Assembly (NCBI GenBank): GCA_034411995.1
Contig: DAOUME010000011.1
Coordinates: 62,001 to 126,000 of the forward strand
Length of the DNA stretch: 64,000 bases
From: JAUVXJ01 sp034411995
Lineage (GTDB): Bacteria; Chloroflexota; Anaerolineae; UBA7937; B3-Chlor
Reading direction: 5' to 3'
Below are positions 16,688-25,067 of the stretch, piece after piece. A program made the translations under genes and the position numbers. Each line of letters opens with the position of its first letter. Position 1 is the first letter of the stretch. The notes beneath the pieces are model-generated. The model was given only the letters and a program-made list of their open reading frames with translations, was not told the origin of the DNA and did not search any database.

Positions 16688-17815
16688 TCAGCGGGTGAAG
16701 ACGGACTGGTAGAGGGCCAGGGTTTCCCTCGCGGCCTTGTCCCAACTGAATCTGGCCGCTTGCCGGGGACCCCTGGCCTTGAGGTCTGCGCGGACGTCTT
16801 GGCTCTCCAGGACAGTGGTCATCGTCGCCTGCAAATCGGCAACGCTGGTGGGGTCCACCAATAGCGCTGCATCTCCCGCCACCTCTGGCAAGCTGGATCT
16901 GTTGCTGGTGACGACGGGCGCTCCGCAGGCCAGGGCCTCCAGCACCGGAAGGCCGAACCCTTCGTAGAGCGAGGGGAAGACGAAGAGTTCTGCGGCAGAG
17001 TAGAGGGCCGGCAAGTCCGCGTCCGGGACGAAACCGGTGAAAACCACCTCGTTCTCCAGGCCCAATTCGTGCAGCCGGCGGAAGAAGCCTTCGTAGAGCC
17101 ACCCTTTCTGGCCTACGATCACCAGCCTCGCTTCCGATCCCCTGACCCTCAGACCATGGTACGCCTCCAGGAGTGAAGTCAGGTTCTTGCGCGGCTCGAT
17201 AGTGCCCAGAGAGAGGATGAACTGAGGCGGCAGACCGTGGTCTCGACGCACGCGGGCCATGGCCTCTGCTGACGCCGGGCGAAAACGCGCATCCACACCC
17301 TCGTAGATCACGTGGATCTTGGCCTCGTCCAGACCGTAGAAGCGCACCGCATCTCGCTTGGTGTGTTCTGACACGGCGATCACGGCGTCGGCAGCTTTGA
17401 GGAAGCGAGGCATCACCAGGGTCAGGAACCAGCGGTTCAGAGGCTTGTGCGTTTCGGGGTAGAGGCGGAAGATCAGGTCGTGCAGGGTGAAGACGGTCCT
17501 GACGCGGGACAATCGGGGCAGGAGATGATCCGTGGCGTGGAAGAGGTCGATCCCTGGAAACATCCGGTCCTGGGGAATACGCAGGGATTGGGCGAAGAGA
17601 GCCGCGAATCGCCACGGCTTGGTGCCGAGGTTGGAGGTCAGGTGCGGGACGCGGTCCAGCGGGGGTTCGATCTGCGCGTCTCGCGGGCGGTGGTAGAAGG
17701 CCACGTACTCGTTATCGGTATCGGCGACCAGCAAGGCCGCCAGCAGTTCCTGGGCATAGCGCCCCAGCCCTGCGCGGCGATGGACGGCCGGGGAAGTGTC
17801 TATGCAGATCCTCAT
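16688..17815 (-). CDS. GT4-family glycosyltransferase
   Basis: A 375-residue GT-B glycosyltransferase. The N-terminal domain starts MRICIDTSPAVHRRAGLGRYAQEL; the C-terminal donor domain has ILSLGTIEPRKNLTSLLEAY, and the E-x7-E motif lies in FPSLYEGFGLPVLEALACGAPVV. GT4 enzymes transfer sugars from nucleotide donors in the cytoplasm. This is the last gene of the polysaccharide cluster, 76 nt after the preceding GT4. Confidence 0.9.
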   Translation of the reverse strand: MRICIDTSPAVHRRAGLGRYAQELLAALLVADTDNEYVAFYHRPRDAQIEPPLDRVPHLTSNLGTKPWRFAALFAQSLRIPQDRMFPGIDLFHATDHLLPRLSRVRTVFTLHDLIFRLYPETHKPLNRWFLTLVMPRFLKAADAVIAVSEHTKRDAVRFYGLDEAKIHVIYEGVDARFRPASAEAMARVRRDHGLPPQFILSLGTIEPRKNLTSLLEAYHGLRVRGSEARLVIVGQKGWLYEGFFRRLHELGLENEVVFTGFVPDADLPALYSAAELFVFPSLYEGFGLPVLEALACGAPVVTSNRSSLPEVAGDAALLVDPTSVADLQATMTTVLESQDVRADLKARGPRQAARFSWDKAARETLALYQSVFTR

Positions 17816-17891
17816 CCTTTCCCCTCTTGTGTGTGATCCTGAGTTGGTCGTCTCGTGCCCTCTGGCCAGGGACTGATGGGAGCCCTGGTGA

Positions 17892-19022
17892 CTACAACGT
17901 CAGCTTCGTATAGATAGCCGCAGTCTCGCGGACCATCTTCTCCACCGTGAAGGACCCTCGCACCCGCGCCAGCCCCTTCTGCCCCAGTGTCGTGGCCTTT
18001 TCCAAATCACTGAGCAGTTCCAGTATGGACTCAGATAGGGTGCTGGGGTCCTTGGGCGGCACGAGGAGGCCCGTCTCGCCTTGTACGACCGCCTCTCCGA
18101 TACCAGCCACGTCACTGGCCACCACCGGCAGGGCGCTGGCCATGGCTTCCAGAATGGTCAGCGGCAGGCCTTCGCCTTCCGTAGTCGACAGGACGAATAG
18201 GTCGCTGGCGGCCAGGACCCTGTCTACGTCCCGGCGGATCCCGGCCAGGGTTACGTTGTGCTCCAGGCCCAGCTCGGCTATCTGAGCCTCGACCCGTGGC
18301 CGATAAGGGCCGTCCCCCACGATCAGCAGATGGGCCTGGAGCTGCTGGGCGCGGACCAGGTCGAAGGCTCTGAGCAACGTATCGAAATCCTTGGGGAAGT
18401 ACATCCGGGCGACGGTGGTGATGAGAGGCTCGCTGGACGGCACCCCCAGGACAGCCTTCCATGCGGCCCGCTGCGGCGATGCCTGCCTGAAGCGAGCGGT
18501 GTCTATGCCGTTTCGTACCACGTAGACCCGGTCAGGAGGGCCGATTCCCGCCGCAACGATGGCCGCTCGCTCTGCCTCGCAGACACCGATGAAGGCGTCG
18601 GTCCACGGCGCCAGACGTCGCTCAGTGAGCAGCAGGGCCCATCGCTTGGGCCAGGTGTAATGCGGAGCAGCCAGCCCGTGAATCGTATAGACGACCTTGG
18701 GTCGCCGGGCCCCAAGCAGCGCGACGGCCAGCCGGCCGTAGAGCGCTGCTCTGGCCCCGTGGCAGTGCAGGATGTCGTACCCTTCATGGCGGAGCAGGCG
18801 GTGCAGGTCGAGCAACGGTCCCGGACGCAGGCCGCTTGCTATGTCCAGGCGATGGTAGGCTACTTCATACGCGGCGAAGTCTTCCGCGCTTACGTTGCCG
18901 CCGTCCTCGGGCATGGCCACACTGATGACGAACCGATCGTGATCCAGGTGTCTGACCAGATCCCGCATGTGGACAGCTCCTCCTCCACGGGACGAGGCGA
19001 CGAGTTGAAGGATGGAGGTCAT
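17892..19022 (-). CDS. GT4-family glycosyltransferase
   Basis: A GT-B glycosyltransferase of 376 residues beginning MTSILQLVASSRGGGAVHMR, a nucleotide-sugar transferase start with Gly-rich acceptor loop. The donor site is LSTTEGEGLPLTILEAMASALPVV (E-x7-E). The ATG at 19022 overlaps the stop of the upstream GT2 remnant as ATGA, the same arrangement as at 20202/20199, which shows that both junctions come from one duplicated unit. An upstream in-frame ATG at 19064 would run into the remnant and is rejected. Confidence 0.88.
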   Translation of the reverse strand: MTSILQLVASSRGGGAVHMRDLVRHLDHDRFVISVAMPEDGGNVSAEDFAAYEVAYHRLDIASGLRPGPLLDLHRLLRHEGYDILHCHGARAALYGRLAVALLGARRPKVVYTIHGLAAPHYTWPKRWALLLTERRLAPWTDAFIGVCEAERAAIVAAGIGPPDRVYVVRNGIDTARFRQASPQRAAWKAVLGVPSSEPLITTVARMYFPKDFDTLLRAFDLVRAQQLQAHLLIVGDGPYRPRVEAQIAELGLEHNVTLAGIRRDVDRVLAASDLFVLSTTEGEGLPLTILEAMASALPVVASDVAGIGEAVVQGETGLLVPPKDPSTLSESILELLSDLEKATTLGQKGLARVRGSFTVEKMVRETAAIYTKLTL

Positions 19023-19186
19023 GGGCGAGCTCCTGTGCCCCTGACCCCACGCCGCCTGATCCACTGTTGGAAGGCCACGGTGCCCGGTACTGGGGTCTGA
19101 AGGCTATGGCGGAGGCCGTGGAGACCGTGCCGGGCATCTGGCAAGAGCTTTCGTCGCCCCCACAGGGTGGAGGCTACGGCTCCCAG
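19019..19186 (-). pseudogene. C-terminal remnant of a duplicated GT2 gene
   Basis: About 55 codons in frame end with WIRRRGVRGTGARP and TGA. They align without gaps to the last 55 residues of the GT2 protein at 20199-21134 (which ends WIRRRGVRGTGVRP); the shared core includes RRKLLPDARHGL versus QRKLLPAAKHGL. Only this tail remains; upstream of it lies the methyltransferase gene. No start codon belongs to it, so it should not be functional. Confidence 0.85.
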
Positions 19187-19257
19187 GGTGCTGATGAGCG
19201 GGTATCGCGTGGCGATGCCTCGACATCGAGTCTCAGTGTACGGTGCATCCATGCCCA

Positions 19258-20019
19258 TCAGGCTACTTCTTCCACCATGGCGATGCTCTCTATAGAGTGG
19301 CAGAGCAGATTGAGCAGAGGCAGCTTTGACAGGTGCAGATCTAGAGAATTCACCAGATAGCCGAGGCCATTGTAGGCGCGACGTGCCACCGGCGGGAATC
19401 CGGTGAGGTTCTTGGGCAGCATATTGGCGCGCCTCTGGCGTACCAAGCGAAAGCCCGCCGCCTCGAGCTCCATCTTGGCACTTCGGGGCGTGTATCTGCG
19501 TGGATGATGCCATCGTCCTGATCGCCACCTGTTGATCAACTCCGTGTAGGAGTAGCGTTGAGGGAACTGGTAGATGAAGAAGAATCCACCCGGTTTCAGC
19601 ACCCGTTTGATCTCTCGCAGAGAGGCTCTCTCATCGACTACATGCTCCAAGACCCCACACGACAGCACACCGTCAAAGCTGGCAGAGGGGAAGGGCAGCA
19701 GAACCGGATCCTCCCCTATGATTATCTGGTCTCCGTCTATGACCACGCTGTCGGCGGGAAAGCGTCTTATGTCAAAGCTCGTCACGGCCAGGTCCCGCCT
19801 GGCCAGGAGCCAGCTCACCTGGCCGTACCCGCATCCCCAGTCCAAGACACGACCACCCGAGCCCAGGAACCGTTTCACCTCATCGGCAAAGCGTACGTAG
19901 TTGAGCAAGCTGGCCCTGCTGCTCAGGTTCAGTTGACTTGCCGGGTCGGCTGGGTCTTGCAGCAGGTGCTCTATCTCATTCTCGCTACCGGGCGCCCAGG
20001 GGCGCGGGTGATTGACCAT
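19258..20019 (-). CDS. SAM-dependent methyltransferase of the polysaccharide cluster
   Basis: A 253-residue class I methyltransferase: VLDWGCGYGQVSWLLA (about residues 58-73) is motif I, VTSFDIRRFPADS is the ribose-binding strand, and FDGVLSCGVLEHV with LKPGGFFFIYQFP completes the Methyltransf_11 pattern. The substrate is probably a sugar or lipid-linked glycan, judged from the location. It sits between the two halves of a duplicated GT2/GT4 junction, suggesting that it arrived with, or was trapped by, that rearrangement. Confidence 0.82.
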   Translation of the reverse strand: MVNHPRPWAPGSENEIEHLLQDPADPASQLNLSSRASLLNYVRFADEVKRFLGSGGRVLDWGCGYGQVSWLLARRDLAVTSFDIRRFPADSVVIDGDQIIIGEDPVLLPFPSASFDGVLSCGVLEHVVDERASLREIKRVLKPGGFFFIYQFPQRYSYTELINRWRSGRWHHPRRYTPRSAKMELEAAGFRLVRQRRANMLPKNLTGFPPVARRAYNGLGYLVNSLDLHLSKLPLLNLLCHSIESIAMVEEVA

Positions 20020-20115
20020 CGTTTGCCACGCACTTCGGTGGTGTCCAGTCCTGTGTCCTCTGACTACTCGATGGCCGTGCGAAGTACCGAAGCCGATGTA
20101 TAGACGATACGTGTG

Positions 20116-20202
20116 TCATGCGGCGCTCCACGCCCATCGAACTCCGCTGTCTGAAGCGTTTCGCTCGCGAGATGGGCCCAGCAGGTGGAGGATCGAGGTC
20201 AT
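20116..20202 (-). pseudogene. N-terminal remnant of a duplicated GT4 gene
   Basis: ATG 20202 overlaps the GT2 stop as ATGA and opens a 28-codon frame that begins MTSILHLLGPSRE, matching the start of the intact GT4 at 17892-19022 (MTSILQLVASSRG), before the homology is lost and a TGA follows. It is the stump left when the second copy of the GT4 gene was deleted. Confidence 0.75.
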
Positions 20203-21134
20203 GGGCGAACTCCTGTGCCCCTGACCCCGCGTCGCCTGATCCACTCTCGGAAGACCACGCTACCCAGAAGCGGGGTGCGAAGGCTGTGACGGAGGGCCTG
20301 GAGACCGTGCTTGGCAGCCGGCAGGAGCTTTCGTTGTTTCCACAGGGCGACGGCGATGGCGCCGTGGTTGCGGGCATAGCCCTCGTTGATCGCCGCCCTG
20401 CGCTGATGTACAGCCTGGGGGTACCTGTCCTCGAGTTTGCTCAGGGCAACGATGGAACGGGCGCGCAGAGTGGCCACATCTCTGGTGAGGCTCTCCGGGT
20501 GGCGGCGTACGCAGGCCACAGTCCCTGGCGCGTAGACGATGGGGAAACGCGCGGCGATGCGCAGCCACAACTCGTAGTCCTCGGAGAGCCACAACCCGGG
20601 GTCCTCGTCAAAGGGGCCGACTTCCTCCAGACAGCTCCGTCGAAGTAGCAACATGGCTGGTGAGACCAGGAAGTTGCCGCGCAGCAGCTCGGCGAGCACA
20701 TCTCCCGAGGGCGTGGGGAGGCCCGCCAACAGGCGCCCTGTCGGGCAGCCGGGGTCGTCGCGGAAGTAAGAACCATCCGAGTAGACGAGCGCTGCCTGGG
20801 GATGTGACGTGAAGGCGGATAGTTGCCAGGCCAGCTTGTCGGGCAGGAACAGATCGTCGGAGTCGAGAAAGGCGATGAAGGGACCGGTGGCTCTCTCGAG
20901 GCCTCTGTTTCGAGCGGTGGCGGGCTGCCCGCTGTGAGGAAGAGCCAGGTAGATCACCGCATCGCCGAACTCCTGCACCAGGCTCGGGGTTGAATCCGTG
21001 GAACCGTCGTCGGCGACGATGATCTCCACGTGACCATGCGTCTGGGCCTGCACGCTACGAATGGCCTCTCCGACGTAGGAGGCACGGTTGTAGGTGGGGA
21101 TGATTACGCTGACCTTTGGTAGAAGATCATTCAT
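20199..21134 (-). CDS. GT2-family glycosyltransferase
   Basis: A GT-A glycosyltransferase of 311 residues: KVSVIIPTYNRASYVGEAI at the N-terminus, the nucleotide-binding EIIVADDGSTDST and the DxD-type metal motif in FIAFLDSDDLFLPDKL. The C-terminal 60 residues are basic and helical. ATG 21134 is chosen because the fold begins right after it; an upstream frame to 21227 is open but lacks similarity. It precedes the GT4 stump with ATGA overlap. Confidence 0.9.
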   Translation of the reverse strand: MNDLLPKVSVIIPTYNRASYVGEAIRSVQAQTHGHVEIIVADDGSTDSTPSLVQEFGDAVIYLALPHSGQPATARNRGLERATGPFIAFLDSDDLFLPDKLAWQLSAFTSHPQAALVYSDGSYFRDDPGCPTGRLLAGLPTPSGDVLAELLRGNFLVSPAMLLLRRSCLEEVGPFDEDPGLWLSEDYELWLRIAARFPIVYAPGTVACVRRHPESLTRDVATLRARSIVALSKLEDRYPQAVHQRRAAINEGYARNHGAIAVALWKQRKLLPAAKHGLQALRHSLRTPLLGSVVFREWIRRRGVRGTGVRP

Positions 21135-21231
21135 GATAGCTGACTCTGGATCGTGGCGGGTCGAACCGCGCCTGGACACCGCGGCGGAAGGCGATGCGGG
21201 CCCTTCCACAGCGGCAGCGATGCTCAACAGG

Positions 21232-22020
21232 TTAAGGGCCGAAGAGACTCTCGTATCGGAGCTTGGGGAACACGTTCAGCTTGCCGCCGATGGTAGCGTC
21301 CACGATCTCCCGCCCGGACGCCTCGTACTGCGCCTTCGCCAACCTGTAGGCCTGCTCGGATATCTCCAGTTCAGGTAACTGCCAGCGACAGCCCTGGCCA
21401 AAGTAGTCGGGGGCGAAATGGTTGGGATCGTCACCTGCCGCGACGACCATACTCCCCGGTTTGCCCCGGGAGGCAAAGGAATGGTCGACCCCAATGAGGA
21501 TCACTTTGTGAAAGCCGAGATAGTAGGCGATCTGCATTGTCGCGTAGGTCACTGTACTGCCCACCCAAAGGCCCTGGAGGATATCGGTGTAGAATCGCGG
21601 CGTCCCTCGAGTGGCATAGAACATCATGTTGGGGGTGAAGTCTATCATCTTATGCGCGTGCCAGGTGACGAACTTGGGACAGGGCACCCGTGCGATCTCG
21701 TCAGGCCATTGCTCGACGACGAGGGGGTTGCTGACTGCGTAGTAGGAAGTCGCAAAACCCAGTTCGTCGAAGAGGAGGTAGATTCTGTTCAGGCCGAAGG
21801 TGAACTCGCCGCGGAGCAGGGATAGATCCGTCTTCTTGAGACTGGGCCCGTTTCCGATGATGAAGCAGCGTTCGCCCCAGTGCTTGTCCCGGAGAGCACG
21901 CAGGCGCTCTCGACTTGCCCGACCCTCAGCACTCAGATACCAGTCTATTCGTCTCAGGGGCCACAGCCGACGCCAGAGCGGCGACGGGACCACGCTTCGA
22001 AGAGTGGCGCTGACGTTCAT
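21232..22020 (-). CDS. DUF115 (MptE-like/MAF-type) protein, first of two
   Basis: A protein of about 262 residues with CFIIGNGPSLKKTDLSLL near residue 52 and IAYYLGFHKVILIGVDHSF near 150, the signatures of DUF115. The family contains 6-hydroxymethylpterin pyrophosphokinase MptE and the MAF proteins that transfer nonulosonic acids to flagellin; bacterial copies in glycan loci are probably CMP-sugar-dependent transferases. A CMP-sugar cytidylyltransferase is encoded four genes upstream in this operon, which fits. ATG 22020 overlaps the preceding TGA by one base (TGATG). A paralogue lies at 32169-33062. Confidence 0.8.
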   Translation of the reverse strand: MNVSATLRSVVPSPLWRRLWPLRRIDWYLSAEGRASRERLRALRDKHWGERCFIIGNGPSLKKTDLSLLRGEFTFGLNRIYLLFDELGFATSYYAVSNPLVVEQWPDEIARVPCPKFVTWHAHKMIDFTPNMMFYATRGTPRFYTDILQGLWVGSTVTYATMQIAYYLGFHKVILIGVDHSFASRGKPGSMVVAAGDDPNHFAPDYFGQGCRWQLPELEISEQAYRLAKAQYEASGREIVDATIGGKLNVFPKLRYESLFGP

Positions 22021-22769
22021 CACTCGGTGCTCAGCCTCGCTATCGCGCCGCCATCGACCACCAACGCCTGGCCGGTCATGAACGAGGAACGTTTGTGATC
22101 CGCCAGGAAGAGGATGGCCTGGGCGATCTCCTCCGGCCGTCCCACTCGACCCAGAACGTGGCGGCGGGCGAGTCCCTGGAGGAGGGCATCCACATCGTCG
22201 CCCGAGAGGTGTCCTCGATTCAAACCAGCGCGCAGCATGGCAGTATCCACGGCCCCTGGGAGCACGGCATTCACGCGAATGCCATCCGGGGCCAGCTCGA
22301 TGGCCAAAGCTCTGGTGAGGGCCAGCAGCGCCCCTTTGCTGGCAGCGTAGGCGGCGATGTTGGTCGAAGTGGCCAGGGCATGCACGGAACTGACGTTGAC
22401 GATGGCCGCGCTGCGCCCGCGCAGGAGACGATAGGCGTTACGGACGGCCAGGAAGACAGAGCGCAGGTTGGTGGCCATCGTGGCGTCCCACTCCGTAGGG
22501 GTGGTCTCGATGAGGGGCTTGCAGATCTGAATGGCGGCGTTATTGACCAGGGCATCGATGTGGCCTTCCTGGTCTGCCACTTCGTCAAACACCCCTGCTG
22601 AAGCCTCTTCGTTGGAGACGTCAGCCAGGATGAAGCGGTGCACCCCTGGGATCTGATCTTCCTGCTGCAAGTCGACGCCTACCACGTGCCATCCTTCGTC
22701 CGCGAAGGCCTTGGCGGTAGCTCTGCCGATCCCCCCCGCTGCGCCTGTGATGAGGAGTACTCGTGTCAC
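22020..22769 (-). CDS. Short-chain dehydrogenase/reductase
   Basis: A 249-residue SDR: TGAAGGIGRATA is the cofactor glycine motif, NNAAIQ follows, and the catalytic triad is visible as S in IVNVSSVHALAT and Y-x3-K in AAYAASKGALLAL. The C-terminal FLADHKRSSFMTGQALVVDGG is typical of classical SDRs. GTG 22769 overlaps the upstream stop as GTGA. In this operon it probably oxidises or reduces a sugar intermediate; an antisense frame is a shadow. Confidence 0.88.
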   Translation of the reverse strand: MTRVLLITGAAGGIGRATAKAFADEGWHVVGVDLQQEDQIPGVHRFILADVSNEEASAGVFDEVADQEGHIDALVNNAAIQICKPLIETTPTEWDATMATNLRSVFLAVRNAYRLLRGRSAAIVNVSSVHALATSTNIAAYAASKGALLALTRALAIELAPDGIRVNAVLPGAVDTAMLRAGLNRGHLSGDDVDALLQGLARRHVLGRVGRPEEIAQAILFLADHKRSSFMTGQALVVDGGAIARLSTE

Positions 22770-23710
22770 GTCACCCCCTCGTTGAGCACTTCCAGGAGGT
22801 TGCGGATCGTGTTCTGATGGACGCGTTCCCACGCCTGGGGACTGCTGTTGGCATTGTGGGGCGCCAGCAAGACGTTGGCCATACCGCGAAGAGGGCTGTC
22901 CAGGGGCAGCGGCTCGGCTTCGAAGACGTCGAGGGCGGCGCCGGCGAGCTGGCCCGCCTGCAAGGCTTTGACCAGCGCCGGCTGCTCGACGATCGGCCCC
23001 CTGGCGGTGTTTATCAAATACGCGGTCGGCTTCATCAGCGACAGTTCTCTCTCCCCGATCAAGTGATAGCTCGTGGGGTTCAGGTCGCAGTTCAGGCTCA
23101 CGAAGTCGGAGTCGCGCAGTAGCTGCTCCCTGGAGAGCATGCGGATCCCCGTCTCGGCGAGGAACTCCGGCGGCAGATCCACGATGTCGTTGCCCAGTAC
23201 CTGCATGCTGAAGGCGATGGCCCGGCGGACCACGGCCTTGCCCACGTTGCCCACCCCGATCACCCCCAGAGTGCATTCCCGCAACGAGATGCCAGGAAGC
23301 TTCTCCCACTTGCCCTGCTGCATCTCACGGTCCAGGTGGACCACCTGCCGGGCGAAGGAAAGGACATAGGCCATGACCGTGTCCGCCACCGGCTCGCTGA
23401 AGGCGTTCGGGGTGTTCCGCAGCGCGATGCCGAGCTCTCGGCAGGCTTCCTGGTCGATGGAGTCGATGCCCGTTCCCCACTTGGAGATGACCTTGAGCTT
23501 GGGGGCGGCCTGGAGGACCCGCCTGGTGAATCGGTCGTCGCCGCAGATGGCTCCGTCGATGTCCCTCACGTACTCCAGCAGTTCGTCTTCCTCCAGCCGC
23601 TCCGTCACGGGAGGGATGAGAAGTTCGATGTCGTTCTTCTCGAACAGCTCGCGAAAGCGGTCGACGACGGGCTGCATGTAGGGCGCGGACACGAGCACCT
23701 TCCGGGTCAT
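22766..23710 (-). CDS. D-2-hydroxyacid dehydrogenase (phosphoglycerate-dehydrogenase-like)
   Basis: A 314-residue NAD-dependent enzyme. The Rossmann motif is TLGVIGVGNVGKAVVRRA (about 144-161); catalytic Arg is in LINTARGPIVEQPALVKAL, Glu in LDVFEAEPLP, and His in LLAPHNANSSPQAW. Family members oxidise 3-phosphoglycerate or related 2-hydroxy acids. Placed between a CMP-sugar cytidylyltransferase and an SDR, it may make a 2-keto or carboxylated precursor for an unusual sugar. ATG 23710 overlaps the upstream stop as ATGA. Confidence 0.88.
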   Translation of the reverse strand: MTRKVLVSAPYMQPVVDRFRELFEKNDIELLIPPVTERLEEDELLEYVRDIDGAICGDDRFTRRVLQAAPKLKVISKWGTGIDSIDQEACRELGIALRNTPNAFSEPVADTVMAYVLSFARQVVHLDREMQQGKWEKLPGISLRECTLGVIGVGNVGKAVVRRAIAFSMQVLGNDIVDLPPEFLAETGIRMLSREQLLRDSDFVSLNCDLNPTSYHLIGERELSLMKPTAYLINTARGPIVEQPALVKALQAGQLAGAALDVFEAEPLPLDSPLRGMANVLLAPHNANSSPQAWERVHQNTIRNLLEVLNEGVT

Positions 23711-24393
23711 GCCGCGCCTCCTTCCTTTTCTCGTTCCAGGTATAGGAATTCGGCCACCCGGAAATCCAGCTCTTCGTCGATGTCCCAGGCCTCTGTCTGG
23801 TCTATCTCGAACATGAATGGTCGCTCCCCGATGCGGTTGCCCCGGCTCTCCAGCGTGTGGCACGTGAAGATGTAGAGACAGGAGTTCTCTTCGTAGACGG
23901 GTGGGAGATCCTGTGTCCTCAGCAGGACGGAGGGGTCGTGGTTGATAGCCTTCCCCTCGCTGTCCCACAACCGAGTCTGAAGTCTGGTCACCGAGAACAG
24001 GGAGTCGTACGAAGGGCGGTGGGCGAGGAAGGAGTCGATGGCCCGGGTGATGGTCTCTGAGCGCAACAGTGGGTTCGTGCTGTGGGTTTGCAGGTAGAAA
24101 TCGGCCTCTACCTGGGCCACGTCGTGCAGGAGCACGTCGTTCATGGGTACCGTGTCTGTCCTCAACTGCTCGGGACGGTCCAGCAGGCGCACCTGCGGAA
24201 AGTGCCGGGATGCGTCTTCCTTGATCGTCGGGCTATCGGTGTCCACGACTACCAGTTGAATCAGGGGACAGGCCAGCAGGCTGTGCACGATGTGATGATA
24301 GAGCGGCCTCCCGGCGAAAGGGCGATAGTTCTTGCCGGGCACTCGCTCGCTGTGATGGCGCATAGGGACCAGAGCAACGATGCTGGGTTTCAT
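23707..24393 (-). CDS. CMP-sugar (acylneuraminate-type) cytidylyltransferase
   Basis: A 228-residue protein starting with IVALVPMRHHSERVPGKNYRPFAG, cut here by function into the nucleotide-binding P-M-R-x-x-S-x-R-x-P-x-K motif of CMP-NeuAc/CMP-Kdo synthetases. FYLQTHSTNPLLRSETITRAI and YEENSCLYIFT are consistent with that family. It would activate an acidic sugar as CMP-sugar. No NeuB-type synthase is seen in the window, so the sugar acid is unknown. The start overlaps the cyclase stop (ATGA). Confidence 0.85.
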   Translation of the reverse strand: MKPSIVALVPMRHHSERVPGKNYRPFAGRPLYHHIVHSLLACPLIQLVVVDTDSPTIKEDASRHFPQVRLLDRPEQLRTDTVPMNDVLLHDVAQVEADFYLQTHSTNPLLRSETITRAIDSFLAHRPSYDSLFSVTRLQTRLWDSEGKAINHDPSVLLRTQDLPPVYEENSCLYIFTCHTLESRGNRIGERPFMFEIDQTEAWDIDEELDFRVAEFLYLEREKEGGAA

Positions 24394-25067
24394 GGGTCGT
24401 CTCCAGCTAAGGTACGGGTGCCGTCGAGGGATGGCAGGTTGCGAAGGACAGCTCGCGCCGGCGCTCCATCCGCTCCCTTCAGCTTCATGGGCAGGCACAG
24501 AAGCTCGTAGCGGCCAGGCTCGACGCCGGCCAGGTTCAGTCCTTCCAGGACGACCACGCCTGCCCCCAGCAGGATTCGATGGGCCTCGGGTCCTTCGTCG
24601 AATCGCCCCACCGAGAGATAGTCGACACCCAGCAGCCTCAACCCTCGGTCGACGACCCATTGTGCGGCGCCCGGTGACAGAGCCACGTAATCTGTGCGAA
24701 ACTCGGGGACCCCGGCCAACCAGAGTTCGGAGTTGCTCGTGCGCAGCAAGAGGCGCCGCTCATCGGGCGGGAGGTTCAAGCCTTCGAGATCACTCTCGGT
24801 GATGGCCTGCAGATCAGGCAGATAGGCCACCACGACCGGGCCGATCAGCCCGTGCAGTGACAGTTCGTCGGCGGTCTGACCGTCGCTGACGCAGTGCCAG
24901 GGAGCATCCACGTGGGTCCCCACGTGAAGGTCGGAGTGGAGCGTGGAGACGTTGTAGTCGTCTCCCTCGCTGATCCGCTCGGAAGGTATGATTCGCAGGC
25001 CTGCACTTCCGGGCCAGTGGGGCATGTCGGCCCTGGCGGTGAGGGTGATGTCGATGAGCTTACTCAC
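24390..25067 (-). CDS. Cyclase-family (kynurenine-formamidase-like) metal hydrolase
   Basis: A 225-residue protein with the metal-binding LHVGTHVDAPWH (H-x-G-T-H-x-D-x-P) near residues 47-58 and LLGVDYLSVGRF near 143, the hallmarks of PF04199 cyclase/kynurenine formamidase. In Streptomyces polyketide and other loci the family also catalyses cyclisation, so the role here is open. GTG 25067 overlaps the upstream GT2 stop by 8 nt. The gene is embedded in the glycan operon, so a formamidase or lactonase role on a sugar intermediate is possible. Confidence 0.8.
   Translation of the reverse strand: MSKLIDITLTARADMPHWPGSAGLRIIPSERISEGDDYNVSTLHSDLHVGTHVDAPWHCVSDGQTADELSLHGLIGPVVVAYLPDLQAITESDLEGLNLPPDERRLLLRTSNSELWLAGVPEFRTDYVALSPGAAQWVVDRGLRLLGVDYLSVGRFDEGPEAHRILLGAGVVVLEGLNLAGVEPGRYELLCLPMKLKGADGAPARAVLRNLPSLDGTRTLAGDDP

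Noticed and set aside
19064..19064. ATG 19064 as start of the GT4 protein.
   Set aside because: It would extend into the GT2 remnant; the duplicate junction at 20202 confirms ATG 19022 (MTSIL) as the start.
12475..25067. Kynureninase and the cyclase-family protein as a joint kynurenine pathway.
   Set aside because: They lie on opposite strands about 11 kb apart, and the cyclase gene is translationally coupled to glycan genes.
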